Source: Rubrobacter sp.
GTDB taxonomy: Bacteria; Actinomycetota; Rubrobacteria; Rubrobacterales; Rubrobacteraceae
DNA: 12,015 bases
NCBI GenBank assembly: GCA_016781775.1
Contig: JADDPR010000183.1
Coordinates: forward strand, 1-12,015
Reading direction: 5' to 3'
Part shown: positions 6,592 to 12,015 of the stretch, in pieces
Position numbering within the stretch: the first letter of the stretch is position 1
How the letters are laid out: the number at the start of each line of letters is the position of its first letter
The notes under the pieces: model-generated
Databases searched by the model: none
Seen by the model: only the letters and a program-made list of their open reading frames with translations
Told to the model about the DNA's origin: nothing
Program-made: the position numbers and the translations under genes

Positions 6592-9330
6592 TTACTGGGT
6601 CGCGGCGACCTTCGTGCGGAAGGTCAGGCCCTCCTCGCCCTCGGCGTGGTCCACAACCACGGTGTCTCCCGGGTCGAACTCGCCGCCGATGATACGGCTG
6701 GAGAGCGGGTTCTCGATGTAGCGGCGGATCGCCCTGGCCAGCGGCCTCGCGCCGAACTTCGGGTCGTAGCCCGTCTCGGCGAGGAAGCCCTTGGCCGCCT
6801 CGGTGACCTCGACCCCGATCTTCTGGCTCTCGAGGTGCTTGTTGAGCCTGCCCAGCATCGTATCCACGATCCGGAGGACGTCCTCGCGGGTCAGCGGCTC
6901 GAAGACGATGATCTCGTCTACCCGGTTGAGGAACTCCGGCCGGAAGGACCGCTCGAGGGCGTCCATCGCCCGACGCTGGGTCTCCCCGAAGTCGACCCCG
7001 TCACGAGAGGTGAACCCGAACTGCTTCGTCGAGACGAGGTGCTGGCTCCCGACGTTCGAGGTCATGATGATGACCGTGTTCTGGAAGTTCACCGTCCGCC
7101 CCTGCGAATCCGTCAGCCGCCCGTCGTCCAGAAGCTGCAGCATCGTGTTGAAGACGTCCGGGTGGGCCTTCTCGATCTCGTCGAAGAGAACCACGCTGTA
7201 CGGACGACGACGCACCACCTCGGTGAGCTGCCCGGCCTCCTCGTACCCGACGTAGCCCGGAGGGGCACCGACGAGCCTGGACACCGTGTGGCGCTCCTGG
7301 AACTCGGACATGTCGATCCGGATCATCGCGTCCTCTTCGCCGAAGAGGTACTCGGCGAGGGTACGGGCGAGCTCGGTCTTACCGACGCCCGTGGGCCCGA
7401 GGAAGATAAATGAGCCGACGGGGCGGTTCGGGTCCTTTATCCCGGCGCGCGCCCTGCGGATCGCCTCGGCGACGGCGCTGACGGCCTTGTCCTGACCGAT
7501 GACGCGCTCGTGGAGCACGGCCTCGAGGTTCAGGAGCCGCTCGGCCTCCTCCTGCACGATGTTCGTCGCGGGCACGCCCGTCCACTCCTCGAGGATGCGC
7601 GCGATGTCCTCGCGCCCGACCTCGGGGGCGTTCGTCTCGCGGGACCCCGCCCAGCCCTGCTGCTGCTGGTCGAGCTCCTGCCTAAGCTGCTCTATGCGCT
7701 GCTTGAAGCCGGCGGCTTTCTCGTAATCCTCGGCTCGGACGGCATCGTCCTTCTCGCGCTCGAGCTGCGCTATCTCCTCCTCGATCCGGCGAACGTCCAC
7801 CGGGGGCACCGTCGCGCGGAGCCTGACCTCGGCCGCGGCCTCGTCCAAAAGGTCGATGGCCTTGTCCGGCAGGTACCGGTCGGTGATGTAGCGGTCGGAG
7901 AGCTGCGCGGCCGCGATGATCGCGTCGTCCGAGATGTGCACGCGGTGGTGCGCCTCGTAGCGGTCCCTAAGACCGAAGAGGATCCCGATGGACTCGTCGA
8001 CCGTCGGCTCGCTCACGAGCACAGGCTGGAACCTCCGCTCGAGAGCGGGGTCCTTCTCCACGTGCTTGCGGTACTCGTCGAGCGTGGTCGCGCCCACGAC
8101 CTGAAGCTCGCCGCGCGCAAGGGCCGGCTTGAGCATGTTCGAGGCGTTGACCGCGCCGTCGGCACCGCCCGCGCCGACGATCGTGTGAAGCTCGTCGATG
8201 AACAGGACGATGTTCTTCTCCTCGTTCTGAAGCTCCTTGATCATCTGGCTCATCCGCTCCTCGAAGTCCCCGCGGAAACGGGTACCCGCGACCAAGGACC
8301 CCGTGTCGAGCGCGAGGACGCGCTTGCCCTTGAGGGACTCCGGCACGTTGTCCGAGAGGATGCGCTGCGCGAGCCCCTCGGCGATGGCGGTCTTGCCGAC
8401 CCCCGGCTCGCCGATGAGGACCGGGTTGTTCTTGGTCCTGCGGCTCAGGATGCGGATAACGCGGCCTATCTCCTCGGCACGCCCCATCACCGGGTCGAGC
8501 TCGCCGTTGCTGGCCGCCTCGGTGAGGTCGCGGGTGACCTGATCCAGGGTCGGCGTCCGGCTATCCTGCCCGGGCTGACCGCCCCCGCCTCCGCCGAAGC
8601 CACCGCCGCCCCCGCCGAAGCCGCCACCACCGCCGCCGAAGCCACCGGGGCCGCCGAAGCCGCCGCCACCGGGACCACCGGCGCCGGGGACCGCCCCGCC
8701 GCGCTGCTGGAGAAGACGGGCGATCTCGCGCCTCAACGCCTCCGCGTCGCTCGCGCCGTTGCGGGCGAGAATCTGGTAGGCGTTACCGTCGCCCTCGCCG
8801 AGCAGGCCGAGGAGCAGGTGCTCGCTCCCGATCTGGGTGCTGCCCATCTGCCGCGCCGCCTGAAAAGCGAGCTGAAGGGCATGCTTCGCGCTCGGCGTGA
8901 ATGTGTAGACCGCCTCGCCCGGGTCGCCGCGCTGCTCGCCGAAGGTGGACCTCATCCCGTCGACGTTCGCGCCGGCGCGCCCGAGGGCCTCCGTCGCGAC
9001 GTTATCGCCGGTTACGATCCCGGCCAGAAGGTGGTCCGTGCCGATGGCGTTCGTCCGCGTCGTCCCGGCCGAGGCCTCACGGGCCCGCATGACGGACTCG
9101 CGCGCCTCGCCGCTCAGGGCCTCGAAGAAGTTCCCCGGCCCCCCGCCGCTCTGCTGCTGTATGAGGTTCTGCAGCATCTCGAACGGGTTCGCCCCGCCGA
9201 AACCGCCGCCCCCGATCATGCCGAGCTCGCGCGCGCAGTGCATGCAGAAGTAATGGTTGGCCTGCTGGCCGCCCTGCTGCTGCGTAATCTGCACGCTCGC
9301 CGGTCGAATGTTGCAATTTTCGCAAATCAC
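6592..9330 (-). CDS. clpC: ClpC/ClpE-type AAA+ unfoldase with N-terminal Cys4 zinc-finger-like motif
   Basis: This ATP-driven unfoldase should feed proteins to ClpP. In the 912-residue form, Cys3, Cys6, Cys29 and Cys32 (CENC and CMHC) form a finger like that of ClpE and McsA. Two Clp-N repeats follow (ARESVMRAREASAGTTRTNA; AKHALQLAFQAARQMGSTQI). Next comes a glycine/phenylalanine-rich linker at about 213-252. The first AAA+ module has Walker A GEPGVGKTA near 307 and Walker B VLFIDE near 374. A UVR-like coiled coil (EEEIAQLEREKDDAVRAEDY) sits between the modules. The second module has Walker A GPTGVGKTE near 645, pore loop GYVGYEE and Walker B VVLFDE near 712. KQFGF near 768-770 matches the ClpP-docking (V/I/F)GF loop, so this is not the disaggregase ClpB. 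GTG 9330 is chosen because MICENC matches family starts and GGGAGG lies upstream; an in-frame ATG at 9411 would add 27 unconserved residues. It is transcribed divergently from the PRC-BON gene. Confidence 0.93.
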   Translation of the reverse strand: MICENCNIRPASVQITQQQGGQQANHYFCMHCARELGMIGGGGFGGANPFEMLQNLIQQQSGGGPGNFFEALSGEARESVMRAREASAGTTRTNAIGTDHLLAGIVTGDNVATEALGRAGANVDGMRSTFGEQRGDPGEAVYTFTPSAKHALQLAFQAARQMGSTQIGSEHLLLGLLGEGDGNAYQILARNGASDAEALRREIARLLQQRGGAVPGAGGPGGGGFGGPGGFGGGGGGFGGGGGGFGGGGGGQPGQDSRTPTLDQVTRDLTEAASNGELDPVMGRAEEIGRVIRILSRRTKNNPVLIGEPGVGKTAIAEGLAQRILSDNVPESLKGKRVLALDTGSLVAGTRFRGDFEERMSQMIKELQNEEKNIVLFIDELHTIVGAGGADGAVNASNMLKPALARGELQVVGATTLDEYRKHVEKDPALERRFQPVLVSEPTVDESIGILFGLRDRYEAHHRVHISDDAIIAAAQLSDRYITDRYLPDKAIDLLDEAAAEVRLRATVPPVDVRRIEEEIAQLEREKDDAVRAEDYEKAAGFKQRIEQLRQELDQQQQGWAGSRETNAPEVGREDIARILEEWTGVPATNIVQEEAERLLNLEAVLHERVIGQDKAVSAVAEAIRRARAGIKDPNRPVGSFIFLGPTGVGKTELARTLAEYLFGEEDAMIRIDMSEFQERHTVSRLVGAPPGYVGYEEAGQLTEVVRRRPYSVVLFDEIEKAHPDVFNTMLQLLDDGRLTDSQGRTVNFQNTVIIMTSNVGSQHLVSTKQFGFTSRDGVDFGETQRRAMDALERSFRPEFLNRVDEIIVFEPLTREDVLRIVDTMLGRLNKHLESQKIGVEVTEAAKGFLAETGYDPKFGARPLARAIRRYIENPLSSRIIGGEFDPGDTVVVDHAEGEEGLTFRTKVAATQ

Positions 9331-9341
9331 TGGGTTAACAG

Positions 9342-9347
9342 CCTCCC
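9342..9347 (-). promoter_or_regulatory. Probable ribosome binding site supporting the GTG start of clpC
   Basis: The minus strand reads GGGAGG here, 11 bases before GTG 9330. The spacing is long, but no comparable site precedes the upstream in-frame ATG at 9411. Confidence 0.5.
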
Positions 9348-9430
9348 GAAAGTATAAAAAGTTCTCCCTGGCCTTGTTCCCGAACCCAGAGCACGCTAAC
9401 CCCTCGAACATCTAAGTCTGGAACGCTCAT

Positions 9431-9458
9431 ATTTTATCTCTTTTACCCGTTAGATCAA
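9431..9458 (-). promoter_or_regulatory. Candidate promoter for clpC
   Basis: On the minus strand TTGATC (9458-9453) and TAAAAT (9436-9431) are 16 bases apart. The predicted start near 9424 gives a leader of about 95 bases to the GTG at 9330. I see no HAIR, CIRCE or CtsR operator near it, so heat-shock control is not evident from sequence. Confidence 0.5.
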
Positions 9459-9533
9459 GGCGGATGCTATCGATGTCGGGGTATTGGGGTACCCTCTGGG
9501 CGGAGCACTTTCGTGGAAGATCATAAACGCGAT

Positions 9534-9539
9534 GGGAGG
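9534..9539 (+). promoter_or_regulatory. Ribosome binding site that fixes the PRC-BON start
   Basis: GGGAGG is followed by a seven-base spacer and ATG 9547. The in-frame ATG at 9484 lacks a good site and would add 21 residues ahead of the PRC-barrel fold. Confidence 0.7.
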
Positions 9540-9546
9540 TTTTTCG

Positions 9547-10233
9547 ATGGAAGAGCAGGGGCTTGTCGGGCTCGAGGCGAGGTCAGCGGACGGTACGGAG
9601 GTTCTGGGCAGGATCTCCGAGGTGGTCACGGACGAGGAGACGGGAGAGGTAACGCACGTTCTCGTCGAGGGCGACGGGGGGGATCTGACGGAGGTCCCGA
9701 TCTCGGATGTCACCCTCGACCCCGAGGCGGACTTCGCGAGCTTCGGCGCGGACGCCTCCGACGAGGAGCCCGGCGATCACGTAGAAGACCAAGTGGAGCC
9801 GCAGGGCTACGCGCCGAACCAGTCGGACGTGGACGACAGCGAGCACGAGGGCCAGTTTGTGACCTCCCCGACCGACCCGCACGAGGCCGCCGACCTCACG
9901 CAGGAGGCCTCCACCGAGGCGTCGGAGGCGTCGGGCTGGGAGGATGAGGGCTCGACCACCCCCGAGTCCGGCTACCCGCGCAACGACGTGTACATCGACC
10001 CGGACACCGGGGAGGAGAGGACCGACCCCGCCCTCGAAGACAACGAGACCCTCAAAGACGACGTGGCAGACCTCGTCATCGACACGGAGCTAGAGGTACG
10101 CGCCGTGAAAGACGGCGTCGTGGAGCTCACGGGGAGGGCGGCCACGCAGGAAGACCTCGACGAGTCGCTCGCGGAGATCACGGGCCTCGACGGCGTCCTC
10201 GACGTGGACACGACGGACGTAGACGTCGGTTAG
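9547..10233 (+). CDS. PRC-barrel plus BON-domain acidic protein
   Basis: This 228-residue protein begins MEEQGLVGLEARSADGTEVL. Residues about 4-65 form a PRC-barrel (GRISEVVTDEETGEVTHVLVEGDGG, VPISDVTLD). A long acidic, low-complexity middle (about 66-165) is rich in Asp, Glu, Ser and Thr. The last 60 residues match a BON domain (DDVADLVIDTELEVRAVKDG, VVELTGRAATQEDLDESLAEI, then LDGVLDVDTTDVDV). PRC-barrels occur in RNA-processing and photosynthetic reaction-centre proteins and in many uncharacterised stress proteins; BON domains are linked to membrane or phospholipid association and osmotic stress. There is no signal peptide, so it is probably cytosolic or membrane-peripheral. It shares a short intergenic region with clpC, transcribed the other way, which hints at a stress context. 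The precise role is unknown. Confidence 0.88.
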   Translation: MEEQGLVGLEARSADGTEVLGRISEVVTDEETGEVTHVLVEGDGGDLTEVPISDVTLDPEADFASFGADASDEEPGDHVEDQVEPQGYAPNQSDVDDSEHEGQFVTSPTDPHEAADLTQEASTEASEASGWEDEGSTTPESGYPRNDVYIDPDTGEERTDPALEDNETLKDDVADLVIDTELEVRAVKDGVVELTGRAATQEDLDESLAEITGLDGVLDVDTTDVDVG

Positions 10234-10248
10234 GGACCGCGTCCCCCT

Positions 10249-10784
10249 GTGACGGATTGGGTGGATCGTGACCGTTGGCAAGGGCGTTCACCGGAGGTGC
10301 TGGTTAGGAGTGCGCGACCCGAGGAACTCGACCGGGTAGCCGAACTCTCGGTCGAGGCTTACGCCGAGCTCGCCCCCTTCCTCGAGCCCGGGGGGTGGCA
10401 ACGCATGCGCGAGGGCATCCTCTCAGTGGCGAGGCGGGACGGGTGCTCGGTGATCGTGGCCGAAGAACGCGAGGGACTCGGGGGCTCGGTCGCGTACTTC
10501 CCTCCCGGCTCCGAGAAAGGCAAGGCTTATCTCCGAAGGAGTGGGCAGCGGTACGGCTTCTGGCCGTCTCCCCCGCCAACAGGGGAGAAGGTTTAGGCGA
10601 GGCGTTGATGAAGGAGTGCCTGAGACGCGCGGGGGCCAACGGCGCCGCAGAGGTCGGGGTGCAAACGAGCGAGCTCATGGTCGCGGCGAGGCCCATGTAC
10701 GAGCGCATGGAGTTCGTACGGCGCGAGGAACTGCCGCCGATGTTCGGCGTCCGCTACTGGTCCCTCTCGCTCGAACTGTCCTGA
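10249..10784 (+). pseudogene. GNAT-family N-acetyltransferase split by one frameshift
   Basis: The first frame, from GTG 10249 or more likely GTG 10297, gives LVRSARPEELDRVAELSVEAY and continues to GGSVAYFPPGSEKGKAY. The frame is then lost near 10524-10532. The next frame continues at LSPKEWAAVRLLAVSPANRG with the acetyl-CoA pyrophosphate loop NRGEGLGEAL, and runs to MYERMEFVRREELPPMFGVRYWSLSL and the stop at 10782-10784. One added base near 10525-10531 restores a continuous protein of about 160-178 residues. GNAT enzymes move an acetyl group from acetyl-CoA to an amine; the substrate cannot be read from this sequence. The start is uncertain because neither GTG has a convincing ribosome binding site. 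The gene follows PRC-BON by 15 bases and could be co-transcribed with it. It ends 15 bases from convergent queF. It could be intact if the break is a sequence error. Confidence 0.72.
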
Positions 10785-10799
10785 GCCCTGCGACGGGCG

Positions 10800-11192
10800 C
10801 TAGCCGTGGCGTACCACGGTCCTTATCTTGAGCCCTCCGCGGACCTGCTGCGTGAGGTCGACGGTCATCTCCTCGGGATCGCAGGCGGCGACGAGGTCTT
10901 CGAGGAGGGTGGCGGCGAGGTCCTCGGCGAAGGCGCCCCTGTCGCGGAAGCCCCAGAGGTAGAGCTTCATCGCCTTGGATTCGAGGAGCTTCGCGCGCGG
11001 GCGGTAGCTGAGCTTGAGGTCGTAGAAGTCCGGCTGTCCCGTGACAGGGCAGATCGCGGTGAGCTCGTCCGTCGTGAACTCGACCGTCGCGTCCGCGCCG
11101 GGATGGTTCCACGGCACCGTGTCCAGGTCCTCGGCCCTTATGGGACCGCGCGTCTCGCGCCCGAGCAACCCTTTTTCGTCTTGCTGCTGCAT
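10800..11192 (-). CDS. queF: NADPH-dependent 7-cyano-7-deazaguanine reductase (preQ0 to preQ1)
   Basis: QueF reduces the nitrile of preQ0 to the amine of preQ1, a step in making queuosine for tRNA wobble positions. The 130-residue protein has the size of the short (YkvM) class. Conserved residues are present: TAICPVTGQPDFYD contains the nucleophile Cys48, which forms the thioimide with preQ0, and the catalytic Asp55. The QueF signature ESKAMKLYLWGFRDRG begins at Glu71, which contacts the substrate. The ATG at 11192 is chosen because AAGGAG lies five bases upstream (minus strand, 11203-11198) and the protein start fits the family; the frame stays open further upstream but adds 75 proline-rich residues. 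No queC, queD or queE is in the window. The 3' end is convergent with the GNAT gene, only 15 bases away. Confidence 0.94.
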   Translation of the reverse strand: MQQQDEKGLLGRETRGPIRAEDLDTVPWNHPGADATVEFTTDELTAICPVTGQPDFYDLKLSYRPRAKLLESKAMKLYLWGFRDRGAFAEDLAATLLEDLVAACDPEEMTVDLTQQVRGGLKIRTVVRHG

Positions 11193-11391
11193 AAAAGCTC
11201 CTTTTCGCGTGTGAGAGGTACCTCGACAGATGTTAACCGACGGGGGCGCCGGATCTAGCTGGGCTTGGGCGGGGGCATCGGGCGGATAAATAGCAGGGTG
11301 AGGGGCTGCGTCCCCGCTCCGGGGAGGCCGCAGGGGGCGCGAAGGGTTCTCGAGCACAAGCTTTGGGGAGAGGGAGACCAGACGAGGCTGG
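11193..11391. other. Intergenic region between queF (-) and the adenylate-kinase-like remnant (+)
   Basis: About 200 bases without a supportable gene. It holds the queF ribosome binding site and a ten-base palindrome GAGGTACCTC (11215-11224). A hairpin follows, with arms 11306-11315 and 11321-11333 (CTGCGTCCCC against GGGGA, three unpaired bases, CGCAG). A weak + strand promoter candidate is TTGGGC (11265-11270) with TAAATA (11287-11292). I see no preQ1 riboswitch pattern in the queF leader. Confidence 0.5.
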
Positions 11392-11436
11392 ATGATCGGC
11401 CCGGTTGGTTCGGGCAAGGGGACGCGGGCCCAGGCG

Positions 11437-11471
11437 GTCGAGTGGCGCCTCCACTACAGCCGCCACTCGAC
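11437..11471. repeat. Perfect 11-bp inverted repeat inside the adenylate-kinase remnant
   Basis: GTCGAGTGGCG (11437-11447) and CGCCACTCGAC (11461-11471) are perfect reverse complements with a 13-base spacer. The second arm encodes the STG-like motif and lies just before the internal deletion. Confidence 0.7.
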
Positions 11472-11656
11472 GGGCGAGCCCGTCCCGGAAACCAGCATCA
11501 TGCACATGGTGGTGCCCCTGCTCTACCTGGGGGCGGCTTCATCCTGGACGGGGCTTTCCTCAACATGAGGCAGGCCCGCGCGCTCGACGCGGCCTTCGAG
11601 GGGCGTCGCGGCGGCCCGAGCCGGGTGCCCATGCTCGACGGTTCTACCGCCGACGG

Positions 11657-11691
11657 GCTGACGAGGCGTCCTCGACGGACGCCTCGTCAGC
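11657..11691. repeat. Perfect 15-bp inverted repeat at a frame break in the adenylate-kinase remnant
   Basis: Positions 11657-11671 pair perfectly with 11677-11691 around a five-base loop (TCGAC). The reading frame of the remnant changes inside or next to this hairpin. Confidence 0.75.
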
Positions 11692-11840
11692 AAGACCACC
11701 AACTACACCTACAACGAGAAGTAAGCCACGCCGGGACCCGATCAGGCCTCACCGATCCCCGAGAAAAAGGTTTGTCACTCCTACTACGGCTTACCGGCGC
11801 GACGGGCGCCTAGTATGGGGGCCGACGTGGAGCAATCCTG

Positions 11841-11848
11841 AGGAGGAG
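11841..11848 (+). promoter_or_regulatory. Ribosome binding site of the small membrane protein
   Basis: AGGAGGAG followed by a five-base spacer and ATG 11854 is among the strongest translation signals in the window. It is the main evidence that the short reading frame is translated. Confidence 0.75.
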
Positions 11849-11853
11849 CAAGC

Positions 11854-12015
11854 ATGGGTACGGGTAAGGCAGTCTACATCGGCGCTACGCTCGCCTCGAT
11901 ACTGGTCTCGATCCCGTTCTACCGTAGCGGCCGTCAGAACCTGGCGATCTTCGTCGGCCTCTGGGCCCCGACGATCCTGAACCTGGGACAGAGCCTCGTC
12001 GACGATCAGAGCTAA
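11854..12015 (+). CDS. Small membrane protein of 53 residues, function unknown
   Basis: The frame runs from ATG 11854 to TAA 12013-12015, complete and ending on the last base of the window. The protein starts MGTGKAVYIGATLASILVSI and has two hydrophobic segments: about residues 7-22, then a short basic turn (YRSGRQ, 23-28), then about 29-44 (LAIFVGLWAPTILNLG). It ends in a polar acidic tail (SLVDDQS). The positive turn and short tails suggest a two-pass hairpin in the membrane. I do not recognise a named family. An AGGAGGAG site five bases upstream supports translation. A TAGTAT box at 11811-11816 could be its -10 element, but no good -35 is seen. Downstream context is outside the window, so an operon partner cannot be judged. 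Confidence 0.75.
   Translation: MGTGKAVYIGATLASILVSIPFYRSGRQNLAIFVGLWAPTILNLGQSLVDDQS

Larger units (their letters stand above)
11392..11724 (+). pseudogene. Degraded adenylate-kinase-like gene
   Basis: ATG 11392 opens with MIGPVGSGKGTRAQA, a P-loop of the nucleoside monophosphate kinase type (G-x-x-G-S-G-K-G-T), followed by HSTGE, resembling the ISTGD motif of adenylate kinase. The roughly 25-30 residues that normally follow are absent, and the frame jumps straight to PVPETSIMHMVVPLL, resembling LVPDEVVIGLV. One base is missing in the G-run near 11525, after which the next frame gives GGFILDGAFLNMRQARALDAAF, resembling GF(L/I)LDGFPRTxxQAxxLD. A second frame change near 11671 leads to LDGRLVSKTTNYTYNEK and TAA 11722-11724, resembling the beginning of the LID domain. 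The C-terminal half (the rest of the LID, the conserved RxDD region and the last helices) is missing. A purine-rich stretch (11366-11378) may be a relic ribosome binding site. This is interpreted as a decayed extra copy; the essential adk would be elsewhere in the genome. Confidence 0.6.

Noticed and set aside
8573..8690. Tandem-repeat or CRISPR-like pattern of CCGCCGAAGCC units
   Set aside because: It encodes the Gly/Phe-rich linker of ClpC in frame; unit lengths vary and there are no unique spacers.
7510..9357. Long open frame of 615 codons on the + strand opposite clpC
   Set aside because: It mirrors the clpC frame in high-GC DNA and its translation is rich in Arg, Leu, Glu and Ala without motifs. 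The minus-strand clpC motifs are unambiguous.
9331..9470. HAIR, CIRCE or CtsR operator controlling clpC
   Set aside because: A GTTAGCGTGC stretch at 9391-9400 (minus strand) is only loosely like one CIRCE arm, the second arm is absent, and no CTTGAGT or GGTCAAA repeats are seen.
9478..9490. GGGTAT as a SigB-type -10 box ahead of the PRC-BON gene
   Set aside because: No GTTT-like -35 lies 14-16 bases upstream, so the match is likely chance.
11193..11310. preQ1 riboswitch in the queF leader
   Set aside because: I looked for the compact preQ1-I pattern (short hairpin with an A-rich tail reaching the ribosome binding site) and did not find it.
11405..11980. Open frame of 191 codons crossing the kinase remnant and the small membrane gene
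   Set aside because: Its translation is Arg/Pro/Ser-rich and it overlaps two better-supported frames, one with a strong ribosome binding site.
1..12015. Mobile element, tRNA or rRNA genes, CRISPR array
   Set aside because: No transposase or integrase motif, terminal repeats, cloverleaf-like tail or rRNA-like sequence was recognised on either strand by reading; a dedicated RNA search was not possible.

Overview
The window is GC-rich, densely packed bacterial DNA with strong codon bias, TTG/GTG starts and purine-rich ribosome binding sites. The gene content (a ClpC-type unfoldase with an N-terminal Cys4 finger, a GT35 phosphorylase with an N-terminal helical domain, a PRC-barrel/BON stress protein, a PhoX-like phosphatase, QueF) fits an actinomycete. 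The overall flavour is that of Rubrobacter or a close relative; that genus call is an inference from general family knowledge, not a database result.

Layout. (1) 1-954 (+): 3' part of a PhoX/DUF839 phosphatase gene, followed by a perfect 16-bp hairpin. (2) 1119-2170 (+): a membrane-anchored J-domain protein whose two membrane-anchor halves lie in different frames, so the gene carries a frameshift near 1260. (3) 2241-2975 (+): an unrecognised protein with a TTG start and winged-helix-like segments. (4) 3106-5205 (+): glgP-type alpha-glucan phosphorylase with its own promoter. (5) 5356-6418 (-): a DoxX-like multi-pass membrane protein broken by two one-base deletions in homopolymers. (6) 6592-9330 (-): a complete ClpC/ClpE-like AAA+ unfoldase with a textbook terminator. 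(7) 9547-10233 (+), divergent from clpC: a PRC-barrel plus BON-domain acidic protein. (8) 10249-10784 (+): a GNAT acetyltransferase split by one frameshift. (9) 10800-11192 (-): queF, convergent with the GNAT gene. (10) 11392-11724 (+): a degraded adenylate-kinase-like gene with an internal deletion, two frame changes and strong inverted repeats. (11) 11854-12012 plus stop (+): a complete 53-residue membrane protein ending exactly at the window edge.

Functionally this is a mixed housekeeping and stress neighbourhood rather than one operon: protein quality control (ClpC, J-domain protein), envelope or stress factors (PRC-BON, DoxX-like), storage polysaccharide breakdown (GlgP), phosphate scavenging (PhoX) and queuosine precursor synthesis (QueF). 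Most genes are separated by hairpins or have their own signals, so I see no strong evidence of co-transcription.

The most striking window-wide property is the number of frame breaks: at least five single-base frame changes in four genes, mostly equivalent to one lost base and at least three of them in short homopolymers, while the largest genes (clpC, glgP) are intact. Either the underlying sequence has indel errors, or the dispensable genes are decaying. I did not find a mobile element, CRISPR array, tRNA, rRNA or an obviously new multi-gene system.
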